Shown piece by piece: positions 1-9,023 of a DNA stretch of 64,000 bases (the stretch's first letter is position 1; every line of letters begins with the position of its first letter). The position numbers were made by a program, and so were the translations under genes. The DNA comes from JAKOUY01 sp037045185 (GTDB lineage: Bacteria; Actinomycetota; Acidimicrobiia; Acidimicrobiales; Ilumatobacteraceae), in assembly GCA_037045185.1 (NCBI GenBank), contig JBAOHQ010000003.1, positions 53,035 through 117,034 of the forward strand, in the 5' to 3' direction. The notes under the pieces are model-generated. The model was given only the letters and a program-made list of their open reading frames with translations. It was not told the DNA's origin and ran no database searches.

Positions 1-490
1 GGCGCGGCGCGTGGTACAGGCGTACGAACGTCGGATGCTGGCGGTGCGGGCCGCGGACGCCGACGAACCCGGACAGGCCGACGGCGGCGGCCAGCCACAG
101 GTAGTGGATCGGCCAGGTGGAGAACCCGACGCTGAAGACGTCGGCCACGATGGTGGGGTTGGCCCATGCCGGGATGTGGTTGCGCGGGTCGTTGTTCAGC
201 GACTGGCGCTGGACGAAGAAGATCATCGTCAGCACCGCCGTGCCGGTGATCGCCACGGCGTAGAGGGCATAGGCGAAGCCGTGGTGGCGGGCCACGCGGG
301 TCATGGCCGCGGCCACCGCCCAGCCCAGCAACAGCGAGATCGGCATCATCTGTGACTGCGTGCCGAGCACGGCCAGGTACCAGAACGCGCCGACCACGGC
401 CGCGGCCGCCACACCGGCCGTGACCCCACCGCGCAGCCGCGGCGGCGCCTCGAGGTCACCGGCGGAGGAAGCGTCGGCCGGATCAGCCAT
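1..490 (-). CDS. Integral membrane protein of unknown function (partial, runs off left edge)
   Basis: The reading frame starts at ATG 490-488 and stays open to the window edge, giving 163 visible residues. After a short polar start (MADPADASS) come four hydrophobic stretches, around residues 24-40, 47-60, 73-92 and 120-140, separated by short Arg/His-rich loops. Its start overlaps the end of glyA by eight bases (ATGGCTGA), so it is the last visible gene of the glyA operon and probably translationally coupled to it. I do not recognise the family. The C-terminus is missing, so neither full length nor topology can be stated. Confidence 0.7.
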   Translation of the reverse strand, partial: MADPADASSAGDLEAPPRLRGGVTAGVAAAAVVGAFWYLAVLGTQSQMMPISLLLGWAVAAAMTRVARHHGFAYALYAVAITGTAVLTMIFFVQRQSLNNDPRNHIPAWANPTIVADVFSVGFSTWPIHYLWLAAAVGLSGFVGVRGPHRQHPTFVRLYHAPR

Positions 491-1730
491 ACACGGGGAA
501 CCGTGCGCACAGCGTGGCGACCTCGGCGCGCGCCTGGGCCACTGCGGCGTCGTCGTCACGGCTGCGCAGCACGCGGGCGATCAGCGCGGCGATCTCGACC
601 ATCTCCGGCTCGGCCATCCCCTGGGTGGTGACCGACGGCGTGCCGATCCGCACCCCGCTGGTGACGAACGGGCTGCGCGGGTCGTCGGGAATGGTGTTCT
701 TGTTGAGGGTGATCCCGGCGAGGTCGAGCACGGCCTGGGCCTGCTTGCCCGTCAGTTCGGTGTCGAAGGGGCGCAGGTCGACCACCATCATGTGGTTGTC
801 CGTGCCGCCGCTGACCAGCCGGAAACCCTGCTGGACCAGGGCGTCCGCCAACGCACTTGCATTGGCAACGATCTGCTTGGCGTAGGTGGCGAACTCCGGC
901 TGGGCGGCCTCGTGGAAGGCGACGGCTTTGCCGGCGATGACGTGTTCCAGGGGCCCTCCCTGCCAGCCCGGGAAGACCGCCTTGTCGATCGCCGCGGCGT
1001 GAGCCGACGTGGACAGGATGCACCCACCACGCGGGCCGCGCAGGGTCTTGTGGGTGGTGAAGGTCACGACGTCGGCGTGCGCGACGGGGTTGGGGTGCGC
1101 CCCGCCGGCGATGAGCCCGGCGATGTGCGCGGCGTCGAACATGAACAGCGCGCCCACCTCGTCGGCGATGGCCCTGAACGGCGCCGGGTCGATGCGCCGC
1201 GGGTAGCTCGTCGTGCCGGCGACGATCAACCGCGGCCGGTGCTCCAGGGCGAGGTCGCGCACCTGGTCCATGTCGATGCGCTCGTCGCCGGGCGTGACCT
1301 GGTAGGCCACGAAGTGGTACAGCTTGCCGCTGGCGTTGACCGGTGACCCGTGGGTCAGGTGGCCACCGTGGTCGAGGCTGAGCCCGAGGACGGTGTCACC
1401 CGGGTTGAGCAGGGCCTGGTAGGCGCACATGTTGGCGTTGGCCCCGCTGTGCGGCTGGACGTTGGCGTGCTCGGCGCCGAACAGGTCCTTGACCCGCTGG
1501 ATGGCGATGGCCTCGATGCCGTCGACGATCTGGTTCCCGCCGTAGTAGCGCTTGCCCGGGTAGCCCTCGGCGTACTTGTTCGTCAGCACGCTGCCCGTGG
1601 CGCGCATCACCGCCGGCGAGGTGAAGTTCTCGCTGGCGATCAGCTGGATGCCCGTGGTCTGGCGCTCCTGTTCCCGTTCGATGAGCTCGAACACCTCGGT
1701 GTCGGGCGTGTGGTCGGTGGGGAACGGCAT
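483..1730 (-). CDS. glyA: Serine hydroxymethyltransferase
   Basis: A cytosolic PLP enzyme that interconverts serine and tetrahydrofolate with glycine and 5,10-methylene-THF, the main one-carbon source. The protein is 415 residues, normal for bacterial GlyA. It shows the N-terminal IQLIASENF and the TNKYAEGYPGKRYYGG substrate-loop segments, and the PLP lysine in TTHKTLRGPRGG (Lys228). The ATG at 1730 is chosen because it gives the usual N-terminus (MPFPTDHTPDTEVFELI) and overlaps the rpiB stop as TGATG; the longer frame upstream is antisense or other-frame sequence. Translational coupling to rpiB is likely. Confidence 0.97.
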   Translation of the reverse strand: MPFPTDHTPDTEVFELIEREQERQTTGIQLIASENFTSPAVMRATGSVLTNKYAEGYPGKRYYGGNQIVDGIEAIAIQRVKDLFGAEHANVQPHSGANANMCAYQALLNPGDTVLGLSLDHGGHLTHGSPVNASGKLYHFVAYQVTPGDERIDMDQVRDLALEHRPRLIVAGTTSYPRRIDPAPFRAIADEVGALFMFDAAHIAGLIAGGAHPNPVAHADVVTFTTHKTLRGPRGGCILSTSAHAAAIDKAVFPGWQGGPLEHVIAGKAVAFHEAAQPEFATYAKQIVANASALADALVQQGFRLVSGGTDNHMMVVDLRPFDTELTGKQAQAVLDLAGITLNKNTIPDDPRSPFVTSGVRIGTPSVTTQGMAEPEMVEIAALIARVLRSRDDDAAVAQARAEVATLCARFPVYG

Positions 1731-2176
1731 CAGAACTCCTCTTCCAGTTCGGCGAGCTGGGCCACCCGGCGGGCATGGCGGCCACCTTCGAAGGCGGTGG
1801 CCAGGAACAGGGCGACGATCTCCTCGGCCAGGCCGACGCCCACGACCCGCCCACCCATGCTCAGCACGTTGGCGTCGTTGTGGGCCCGGGCCAGGCGCGC
1901 CGTGTACAGGTCGTTGCACAGCGCGGCACGCACCCCGCGGACCTTGTTGGCGGCCAGTTGCTCACCCTGACCGCTGCCACCGAGGACGATGCCCACCTCG
2001 GCCTGCCCATCCCGCACCGTCCGCCCGACGCCGGCACAGATCGGCGGGTAGTCGACGCTGTCCGTGGAGAAGGTTCCCTGGTCGTCGACCTGGTGACCCT
2101 GGGCGCGCAACAGCGCGACGAGGTGCTGCTTGAGATCGAAGCCGGCGTGGTCCGACCCGATGGCGATCCTGGTCAT
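1730..2176 (-). CDS. rpiB: Ribose-5-phosphate isomerase B
   Basis: Interconverts ribose 5-phosphate and ribulose 5-phosphate in the pentose phosphate pathway. The protein has 148 residues, typical of the RpiB/LacAB family. It starts MTRIAIGSDHAGFDLK (the DHAG motif is diagnostic) and carries GIVLGGSGQGEQLAANK. In this position many family members have GTGxG with a Ser or Cys nearby; here it reads GGSGQGE. The CNDLYTARLARAHNDANVLSMGGRVVG block follows. The stop overlaps glyA. The rpiB-glyA pairing is common in Actinobacteria. Confidence 0.95.
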   Translation of the reverse strand: MTRIAIGSDHAGFDLKQHLVALLRAQGHQVDDQGTFSTDSVDYPPICAGVGRTVRDGQAEVGIVLGGSGQGEQLAANKVRGVRAALCNDLYTARLARAHNDANVLSMGGRVVGVGLAEEIVALFLATAFEGGRHARRVAQLAELEEEF

Positions 2177-2219
2177 CCCGTCGAGTGTACGGACAACGCC
2201 GGAGGGTGACCTGATCAGA

Positions 2220-2555
2220 TCACGACGGTGCGTGAGCGACCACGTAGAAGGCCGGCTCCTGGTAGGGATGGGCGGCTCGCATGGCCGCCACAACGGCTGC
2301 CCGCCGGGTGCTGGGAAGCACCACCTCGATGCGCTGCTCGTCCACGTACTCCAGCTCGCCGACGGCGCCGATGGCCGGATCGGCGCCGGCCAGTGGGCGG
2401 AACTGTCCACGACCGGCGGACACGAACGCACACTCCCGATACCGCCCCATGGCCCCGGCCCCGGCGGCGAAGACCGCGTCGAGCACTCGCTGGAGCGCCT
2501 CCTGCGGGACGTAGACGACCAGGGTGTCCAGCGCCGGCGAGTCGTCCTCGGACAT
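2220..2555 (-). CDS. Small NIF3/YqfO C-terminal-domain-like protein
   Basis: 111 residues from ATG 2555 (MSEDDSPALDTLVVYVPQEALQRVLDAVFAAGAGAMGRYRECAF...). The ferredoxin-like pattern, with GAGxxGxYxxCxF near the start and HPYQEPAFYVV at the end, matches the regulatory insert domain of Nif3-like (YqfO/YbgI) proteins, which also occurs as stand-alone proteins. An earlier ATG at 2603 exists, but using it would overlap the divergent nucleoside hydrolase start. Its function is unknown in the stand-alone form. It lies 43 bp upstream of rpiB on the same strand and could be the first gene of that operon. Confidence 0.8.
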   Translation of the reverse strand: MSEDDSPALDTLVVYVPQEALQRVLDAVFAAGAGAMGRYRECAFVSAGRGQFRPLAGADPAIGAVGELEYVDEQRIEVVLPSTRRAAVVAAMRAAHPYQEPAFYVVAHAPS

Positions 2556-2584
2556 CGCCTCACAGTACGTGACAAGCTGGCGAG

Positions 2585-3526
2585 GTGGCAGAACGACCAC
2601 CAATCATCCTCGACTGCGACCCCGGGCACGACGACGCCATCGCCATGGTGGTGGCGGCCCGGCACACCGACCTGGTGGGGATCACCACCGTGGCCGGCAA
2701 CGCCCCGTTGGAGCGGACGACGCGCAATGCCCTGATCATCCGTGACCTCCTCGGCGTGGCCACCCCGGTCCACTCGGGCTCGCCGCGCCCGCTGCTGGTG
2801 GGCCAGCACGCCGCCCCGGAGGTGCACGGGGCCACCGGGCTGGATGGCGCCGACCTGCCCGAGCCGACCCGGCCGGTGGACGGCGCCGACGCCGTGGCCT
2901 TCATCGTCGACACCTGCCGGGCGCGCGAGGGTCTGTGGCTGGTCCCCACGGGCCCGCTCACCAACATCGCCCTGGCGCTGCGCGCAGCTCCGGACCTCGC
3001 TGGGCGGATCGCCGGCATCTCGCTGATGGGCGGGGGCACGTTCGGCAACTGGACGGCAACGGCCGAGTTCAACGTGTGGGCCGACCCGCACGCCGCCGCG
3101 GTCGTGTTCGGCTACGGCGGGCCGCTGACGATGTGCGGCCTCGACGTGACCCACACCCTGCAGGCCACGCCAGAGCGCATCGACCGGGTGCGCGCCGTCA
3201 CCGGGCGGCTGGCGTCGGTGCTGGCGGACCTGCTGACCTTCTTCAGCGAGATGTACGTGAGCCGCCACCACCACATCTCGGGAGCTGCCGTCCACGACCC
3301 GTGCGCTGTGATGGCGCTGACCCATCCCCAGCTGTTCACCTCGGTGCAGCGCCACGTGCAGGTGGAGACCGAGGGGGCCCTGACCCGCGGGATGACGGTG
3401 ATCGATCAGCGCGATCTGCGGTCCGTGCCCCCGCCCACGTGCCGGGTGATGACCTCGGTCGACCCCGAGGCCGCCTTCGCCGTGATCGTCGAGGCGATCA
3501 CCGCCTACAGCGCCGGCGCCGAGTGA
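2585..3526 (+). CDS. Inosine/uridine-preferring nucleoside hydrolase family protein
   Basis: Hydrolyses the N-glycosidic bond of ribonucleosides, giving ribose and a free base (salvage). The 313-residue protein begins with GTG and shows the calcium-binding signature DCDPGHDDAIA at residues 10-20, PTGPLTNIALAL in the middle, ISLMGGG, and AEFNVWADPHAA with the conserved Asn/Asp ligands. Substrate preference cannot be read from the sequence. It starts 30 bp from the divergent minus-strand gene, so the two share a very short promoter region. It ends in a TGATG overlap with the S9 peptidase, indicating co-translation. Confidence 0.92.
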   Translation: MAERPPIILDCDPGHDDAIAMVVAARHTDLVGITTVAGNAPLERTTRNALIIRDLLGVATPVHSGSPRPLLVGQHAAPEVHGATGLDGADLPEPTRPVDGADAVAFIVDTCRAREGLWLVPTGPLTNIALALRAAPDLAGRIAGISLMGGGTFGNWTATAEFNVWADPHAAAVVFGYGGPLTMCGLDVTHTLQATPERIDRVRAVTGRLASVLADLLTFFSEMYVSRHHHISGAAVHDPCAVMALTHPQLFTSVQRHVQVETEGALTRGMTVIDQRDLRSVPPPTCRVMTSVDPEAAFAVIVEAITAYSAGAE

Positions 3527-5613
3527 TGGATCCGAAGCGGACCTTTCCTCGCCAGTACGCCCGGACGCAGCGCTTCACCCTCGGTCAGCCGCGCAACCTT
3601 GCCGTGTCGCCCGACGGGCGACGAGTGGTGTTCCTGCGGTCCCGCGCCGGCGATGACCCCGTCAACTGCCTGTGGACCTTCGATGTGCTGTCCGGCGAGG
3701 AGCGGCTGGTGGCCGATCCACTGGCGTTCGGCGGCGCGCTGGAGGACGACGACGAGCTGCCGCCCGAGGAGCGAGCACGACGGGAGCGCCAGCGCGAGTC
3801 GGCCGGCGGGGTGACCTCGTTCGCCACCGATGACGACATGCGCGTCGCCGCGTTCAGCCTGTCCGGGCGGCTGCACGTCGCCGACCTCGTCGGCGGCACG
3901 GCTCGGGCCACGGAGATCGCCGACGCGGTGGTGGATCCTCGCCCGGCCCCTGACGCCTCCCGCGTGGCCTACGTGAGCGGCCGTTCGCTGCGCATCGCCG
4001 AACTCGACGGGTCGAGCTGGGAACTGGCCGGCGAGGACGACCCGGAGATCAGCTGGGGCAGCGCCGAGTTCGTCGCCGCCGAGGAGATGAGCCGTCTGCG
4101 CGGCTACTGGTGGAGCCCGGACAGCCAGTCCATCGCCGCCTGCCGGGTGGACAACGCACCTGTGCACCAGTGGTTCATCGGCAACCCGGCCGAGCCGGGC
4201 GAACCGCCAGTTGCCATGCGCTACCCCGCCGCCGGGAGCCCCAACGCGGTGGTCACGCTGCACGTGCTGGCTATCGACGGTGGGAGCGTGGGGGTGATGT
4301 GGGACGCGGCCGAGTACCCGTACCTCACCGACGTGAGCTGGCCGGCGCCGGATCGGTTGCTGGTCTCGGTGATGTCGCGCGACCAGCGGCATCTCGCCGT
4401 GCTGGAAGCGGATCCGACGACGGGCGTGACCAGCCCAGTGTTCGAGGACTTCGACGACGCCTGGGTGGAATTGGCGCCGGGCGTGCCGGGCCTGCTGCCC
4501 GACGGCCGGCTGGTCATGACTGCCGATCGCGGCGGCACCCGGCGGGTGATGGTCGACGGGGTCCCGGTGACACCGGCCGATCTGCAGGTCCGCTCCGTGG
4601 TCGCCTGCGACGACGCCGGTGTCACCTTCGTGGCCAACTCCATCGGCGACGCCACCGTCACCCACGTATGGCGGTGGGACGACGACCAGCTGCGCAGTCT
4701 CACGGGCCATCTCGGCGGCGGGGTTCATGGCGCGGTGGTAGGTGGGCCGCAGCTGGTGGTCAGGCGAGCCACACTGGAGGCCTCGGGCGTGGCCACGATG
4801 GTGGGAGCGCGCCAGCTCACCTCGGTGGCCGAGACACCGCTGATCCGCCCGAACGTGACGATCCATCATCTCGGTGATCGCCGTCTGGCCACGGCAGTCC
4901 TGCTGCCCGGCGGCCACGACGGCAGCCCGCTCCCGGTGCTCGTGGACTCCTACGCCGGACCGCACGTCGCTCGGGTCACCGAGAGCTACGACGCCTACCT
5001 CACGTCGCAATGGTTCGCCGACCAGGGCTTCGCCGTGCTGGTCGTCGACGGCCGCGGCACCCCCGGCCGGGGGACCGACGCCGAGCGGGCCATCCATCTG
5101 GACCTGGCCGGACCGGTGCTGGATGACCAGGTCCGCGCCCTGCAGGCGGCGGCCGAGATCGCCCCGCTCGACCTCGGCCGGGTGGCCATCCGCGGCTGGA
5201 GCTTCGGCGGGTACCTGGCCGCGCTGGCGGTGCTGGACCGCCCCGACGTGTTCCACGCGGCCGTGGCCGGAGCACCGGTGACCGAGTGGCGGCTCTACGA
5301 CACCTTCTACACCGAGCGCTACCTGGGCGACCCCAACGAGGATGCCGCGCCGTACGCCGCGGCCTCGCTCCTGGCTCGGGCCCACCGGCTGACGCGACCA
5401 TTGCTGCTCATCCACGGCCTGGCCGACGACAACGTCGTGGCCGCCCACACGCTGCAGCTGAGCCAGGCACTGCTGGCGGCCGGGAGGGCTCACGAGGTGC
5501 TCCCGCTGGTGGGGGTCACCCACATGACCCCCCAGGAGGTCGTGGCCGAGAACCTCCTGTTGCACCAATTGGACTTCCTGCGCCGATCGCTCGGCGCCGG
5601 CCGGAGTGAGTAG
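3526..5613 (+). CDS. S9-family serine peptidase (dipeptidyl-peptidase IV / prolyl oligopeptidase type)
   Basis: 695 residues with the two-domain S9 layout: an N-terminal beta-propeller of about 420 residues (LAVSPDGRRVVFLRS, WWSPDSQSIAACRVD) and a C-terminal alpha/beta-hydrolase domain. The catalytic Ser559 lies in GWSFGG, the Asp is at 634 or 635 in HGLADDNV, and the His is 666 in GVTHM. The DPP4-like propeller motif EEMSRLRGYWWSPD (EE pair) suggests an aminopeptidase removing N-terminal dipeptides. There is no signal peptide, so it is probably cytosolic. ATG 3526 overlaps the preceding stop; a longer frame from 2935 would lie wholly on top of the hydrolase gene and is rejected. Confidence 0.93.
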   Translation: MDPKRTFPRQYARTQRFTLGQPRNLAVSPDGRRVVFLRSRAGDDPVNCLWTFDVLSGEERLVADPLAFGGALEDDDELPPEERARRERQRESAGGVTSFATDDDMRVAAFSLSGRLHVADLVGGTARATEIADAVVDPRPAPDASRVAYVSGRSLRIAELDGSSWELAGEDDPEISWGSAEFVAAEEMSRLRGYWWSPDSQSIAACRVDNAPVHQWFIGNPAEPGEPPVAMRYPAAGSPNAVVTLHVLAIDGGSVGVMWDAAEYPYLTDVSWPAPDRLLVSVMSRDQRHLAVLEADPTTGVTSPVFEDFDDAWVELAPGVPGLLPDGRLVMTADRGGTRRVMVDGVPVTPADLQVRSVVACDDAGVTFVANSIGDATVTHVWRWDDDQLRSLTGHLGGGVHGAVVGGPQLVVRRATLEASGVATMVGARQLTSVAETPLIRPNVTIHHLGDRRLATAVLLPGGHDGSPLPVLVDSYAGPHVARVTESYDAYLTSQWFADQGFAVLVVDGRGTPGRGTDAERAIHLDLAGPVLDDQVRALQAAAEIAPLDLGRVAIRGWSFGGYLAALAVLDRPDVFHAAVAGAPVTEWRLYDTFYTERYLGDPNEDAAPYAAASLLARAHRLTRPLLLIHGLADDNVVAAHTLQLSQALLAAGRAHEVLPLVGVTHMTPQEVVAENLLLHQLDFLRRSLGAGRSE

Positions 5614-6025
5614 CGTCGCCGCGGTGAACGAACGGCTGAAGCGCCTGTACGACAACGTCGCGGTGCACGCCACGGCCCAGCGTGAGCACGAGGCGGTGGT
5701 CGAGTTGCTGCTGCTGGTGATGATGGCCGATCGCCACGTCAGCAGCGAGGAGATCGACTCGATCCGGATCATCTCGGAGGAGTCCGGGTTCGAGTCCGAC
5801 ACCTTCAGCTTCGACCAGCACCTCGGCCCAGCCTCGGCCACGGTGCGCGCCGCCATCGCCGCCGACGACGTGGACGGCCTGCTCGACTCGATCGATGCCC
5901 GGATCACCAGCCGTGTGCTGCGCGATTCGCTGTTCGCCGCAGCTCGCGAAGTCGCCGGCGCCGACACCACCACCCGACCCGAGGAGGCCGACCTCCTCGC
6001 CCACATCGCTGCCCGCTTCGGCTGA
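5606..6025 (+). CDS. TerB-like domain protein
   Basis: Up to 139 residues, all helical. The segment EAVVELLLLVMMADRHVSSEEIDSIRIISEESG is a good match to TerB/DjlA-like domains, in which an acidic (D/E)xxxxxxE pair may bind metal. GTG 5606 overlaps the S9 peptidase stop by eight bases; a second GTG at 5624 (VNERLKRLYDN) is an equally possible start. It is the last gene of the 2585-6025 operon and ends 14 bp before the convergent prmC. No function in this context can be deduced. Confidence 0.75.
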   Translation: MSSVAAVNERLKRLYDNVAVHATAQREHEAVVELLLLVMMADRHVSSEEIDSIRIISEESGFESDTFSFDQHLGPASATVRAAIAADDVDGLLDSIDARITSRVLRDSLFAAAREVAGADTTTRPEEADLLAHIAARFG

Positions 6026-6039
6026 TCCGCCTGCGGCGG

Positions 6040-6915
6040 TCAGGGGCGGCGGGCCAGGAGGTGGCGGGGGTGACCGGCGGCGTCGTGGTGGATCTCGACG
6101 CCTGCCAGGCCGGCGCCGAGCGCTATGGCGTGTGCGGCGTCTGCCTGCGCGGCGCCGATCTCGACGGCGAGGACGCCGCCGGGGGCCAGCCAGAGCATCG
6201 CACCGGGCACGATGATCCGCAGGGCGTCGAGCCCGTCGGCGCCGCCGAACAGGGCGACGTGCGGCTCGTGGTCACGCACGATGGCCTCGAGCGCCTGATC
6301 GCCGTCTGCGACGTACGGCGGGTTGCTGATCAGCAGGTCGACCGAGCTGGTCAGATCGGCGGGCAGGGCCTCGAACCACGAGCCGTGGGCGAAGCGGACG
6401 TTGGCCGCGACCCGCCCGAGGCCGGCGGCGTTGGCCCGGGCAACGTCGAGGGCAGCGGTCGAGACGTCCGTCAGCCACACCGTGGTGCGATCCACCGGGA
6501 GCTCGGCGGCGAGCGACAGCCCGATCGCCCCGCTGCCGCAGCCGAGGTCGACGCACACGTTCGTCGCCCGGCGGTCGAGGCGCGCCAGGGCGATCTCGAC
6601 CAGCTCCTCGGTCTCCGGGCGGGGGATCAGCACCCGCCGGTCCACCATCAGGTCCAGGCGGCGGAACGCCCAGCGCCCGAGGACGTACTGCAGCGGCACC
6701 CCGCCGCGCAGGCGCGACAGCATGTCGTCGAGGTGGCGGACCATCCGCACCGTGGCCGGGCGGTCCAGCTCGGCGAGGAACTCGTCTCCGTCCACGCCGC
6801 TGGCGGTCTCGCACAGCCAGCGGGCCTGCGGGCGGCCCACCTCTGGCGTCAGTTGGTCCCACAGCTCGCGCCAGGTGACCGCATCCCCCGGCACGGCGCC
6901 GGAGGGCTCAGTCAT
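6040..6915 (-). CDS. prmC: Release factor glutamine methyltransferase
   Basis: Methylates the Gln of the GGQ motif in RF1 and RF2, raising termination efficiency. The 291-residue protein has the N-terminal helical domain, then PLQYVLGRWAFRRLDLMVDRRVLIPRPETEELVE, the SAM motif VDLGCGSGAIG, and the catalytic NPPY (ISNPPYVADG). ATG 6915 overlaps the end of prfA (ATGACTGA), so the enzyme is translationally coupled to its own substrate RF1. This prfA-prmC pairing is general in bacteria. Length and motifs are complete. Confidence 0.95.
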   Translation of the reverse strand: MTEPSGAVPGDAVTWRELWDQLTPEVGRPQARWLCETASGVDGDEFLAELDRPATVRMVRHLDDMLSRLRGGVPLQYVLGRWAFRRLDLMVDRRVLIPRPETEELVEIALARLDRRATNVCVDLGCGSGAIGLSLAAELPVDRTTVWLTDVSTAALDVARANAAGLGRVAANVRFAHGSWFEALPADLTSSVDLLISNPPYVADGDQALEAIVRDHEPHVALFGGADGLDALRIIVPGAMLWLAPGGVLAVEIGAAQADAAHAIALGAGLAGVEIHHDAAGHPRHLLARRP

Positions 6916-7982
6916 CGCCCTCGCCGGCCAGCTGGCGGGTGCGCTCGTCGGCGGCCAGGGCGTCCACCACGTCGTCGAGGTCACCGGCCAGGACGTCGGT
7001 GAGCCGGTAGATCGTGAACCCGATGCGGTGGTCGGTGACCCGGTTCTCCTTGAAGTTGTAGGTGCGGATCTTCTCGCCGCGCCCGCCGCCGCCCACCTGC
7101 GAGCGGCGCTCGGCGGACAGCGCAGCGTCCTGCTCGTCCTGGGCCAGCCGCACCAGGCGGGCGCGCAGGACCTGCATCGCCCTGGCCCGGTTCTGGATCT
7201 GGCTGCGCTCGTCCTGCATCGTGACCATCACGCCCGTGGGCTTGTGGGTGATCCGCACCGCCGAGTCGGTGGTGTTCACGCTCTGGCCCCCGGCGCCGCT
7301 GCTGCGGTACACGTCGACGTGCAGGTCGCGCTCGTCGATGTCCACCTCGACCTCTTCGGCTTCGGCCAGCACCAGCACGGTGGCCGACGAGGTGTGGATC
7401 CGCCCCTGGCTCTCGGTGACCGGCACGCGCTGCACACGGTGCGGGCCGCCCTCGTACTTCAGCCGGCGCCACGCCGAGTCCCCGGAGATCATCACGGTGG
7501 CCTGGTTGACGCCGCCGAGGTCGCTCGGATCGTTGGACAGCACCTCGAACGACCAGCCGTGGCGGGCAGCGAAGCCGCGGTACATGTCGAGCAGGTCGCC
7601 AGCGAACAGGTTGGCCTCCTCGCCACCCTCGGCGCCGCGGATCTCCATGATCACGGCCTTGCCCTCGTTGGCGTCCTTGGGCAGCATCAGCAGCTTGAGC
7701 TCGTCGTCGATGGCGGCGATGTCGGCCTCGGCGGCGTGCAGCTCGTCACGCAGCGGGCCACGCTCGTCGTCGCTGGCCATCTCGATCAGCTCCCTGGCTG
7801 CCCCGGCGTCGGCCTGGCGCTGCCTGCAGGCGGCGGATGCAGTCCACCACCGGGGTGAGGTCCTTGTACCGCCGGGACACGTCACGCAGCCGGGCCTGGT
7901 CGGAGACGATGTCGGGGTCGCTGAGGCTGGACTCCAACGAGACGAACTCGTCCTGCAGGGCGCGCAGCCGGTGGGGATCCAT
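6908..7982 (-). CDS. prfA: Peptide chain release factor 1 (single-base frameshift in this sequence)
   Basis: RF1 reads UAA and UAG and triggers peptide release. The codon-recognition motif PxT is present as RVPVTESQGRIHTS, and the catalytic GGQ sits in SSGAGGQSVNTTDSAVRITH. The first ~53 residues (MDPHRLRALQDEFVSLE ... VVDCIRRLQ) are in one frame and everything from QADAGAARELIEMA onward is in another. The span is 1075 nt, one base over a multiple of three, with the slip between about 7815 and 7830. There is no stop codon or slippery-site logic as in the programmed prfB frameshift, and RF1 is essential, so an assembly error is the likeliest cause. The start overlaps the preceding gene as TGATG. 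Confidence 0.9.
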
Positions 7983-8962
7983 CAGATCGAGGCTAGGCCG
8001 ACGATGTCGATGGGCCGGTGAAGCTGCCCGGCGATCCGCCGCTGGACGTCGAGGGCGTCACGGCGGGGCAAAACGATCACGGCGTCGTGTAGGTGGTGCG
8101 CCAGGCGGGCGTCGGTGGCGAAGGGGACGACGTCGAGATCCACGCCGGCGGAGAACACGGCGACCACCTCTGCGGTACCGATGGTGGCGATGGCCACGCA
8201 CGGCACGGTGTCTTTCAGGTTGCGGCGCGCCACGGGCGGGTCCGCCGGGCGGAGGGCCAGGGCGCCGATCAGGCCGGGCTCGTTGATGACCCGCTGGCGC
8301 AGCGAGCGCTCGGCGGCCAGCAGGTTCAGCGGGTGCGGGTCGGCGCCGGGCCGGCGGTGGGCGGCCACCGAGGCGACCACGGTGCGCAGGGCCTCCACCG
8401 TGGGCAGGTTGCCGTGCAGCAGCTGGAAGGTCTCCCGATCGTGGGCGCCCACCCCGACCTCCAGGCGCACTTCACCGGTGAGCGGGTCGTCGACGACGCG
8501 GCACACCTCCAGGCCGTCCACCTCCCCGGCGACGACGCCGTGCTCCACCACCGGATCGGCGCCACCGGCACGGATGACGTCGCTGAGGGCGAGGTGCTCG
8601 GCACGTGGCGGCGGCACCGCCGGGAGCGGCTCGGCGATGGCCGGGATCAGGGTGCGATCACGGTGGTGCCAGACGTGGATCGGCAGGGCGAAGGCGTCCG
8701 CCCGGCGAGCCAGGACACCCGTGCCGGCCTCGGCCACGACGTGCACCTCGGCGGCGGAGCGGGAGGCGGCGTAGGCCACCGCCCCACCGAGGCCCCGGCC
8801 GGGTTCCCCATCGAGCAGGACCCAGGCCTGTTCTGCGGCCGTCGCCGCGCACAGGCCGGTGGTGGTGACGTGCTCGGCGGCCAGGCCACGGTCGGACATC
8901 AACGCCGCCAGCTTGACCCGCCGCAGCCGGGCCGAGCGGTCCGGCGTGATGCCCGGCGTCAT
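7982..8962 (-). CDS. Conserved-context hypothetical protein between rpmE and prfA
   Basis: 326 residues from ATG 8962. No recognised motif. It is soluble-looking, Ala/Val-rich, with HVVAEAGTGVLARRADAFALPIHVWHHRD and an Arg/His-rich centre, and has no signal peptide or membrane segment. Its stop overlaps the prfA start (TGATG), so expression is tied to RF1. Its ATG lies only seven bases from the T-tract of the rpmE terminator, leaving no room for a normal ribosome-binding site. Either translation starts at a later codon or the mRNA begins at or near the start codon. The function is unknown; position suggests a role linked to translation, but that is inference. Confidence 0.7.
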   Translation of the reverse strand: MTPGITPDRSARLRRVKLAALMSDRGLAAEHVTTTGLCAATAAEQAWVLLDGEPGRGLGGAVAYAASRSAAEVHVVAEAGTGVLARRADAFALPIHVWHHRDRTLIPAIAEPLPAVPPPRAEHLALSDVIRAGGADPVVEHGVVAGEVDGLEVCRVVDDPLTGEVRLEVGVGAHDRETFQLLHGNLPTVEALRTVVASVAAHRRPGADPHPLNLLAAERSLRQRVINEPGLIGALALRPADPPVARRNLKDTVPCVAIATIGTAEVVAVFSAGVDLDVVPFATDARLAHHLHDAVIVLPRRDALDVQRRIAGQLHRPIDIVGLASI

Positions 8963-8968
8963 GACAGC

Positions 8969-8995
8969 AAAAAGCCCGGCCCGTGGGGGCCGGGC
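8969..8995 (-). terminator. Rho-independent terminator after rpmE
   Basis: Read on the minus strand there is a perfect 9-bp stem, GCCCGGCCC paired with GGGCCGGGC, around a four-base loop, followed at once by five T (the AAAAA at 8969-8973). It lies 29 bp past the rpmE stop. It is the only textbook intrinsic terminator I see in the first 20 kb. Confidence 0.88.
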
Positions 8996-9023
8996 AGTTC
9001 GCGCACGCCGGGCGTGCCGTGGA

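Noticed and set aside
7746..7982. Programmed frameshift in prfA, as known for prfB
   Set aside because: The prfB mechanism needs an early in-frame UGA with a slippery CUU and an internal Shine-Dalgarno. None is present, and similar single-base slips occur in eight other unrelated genes of the window.
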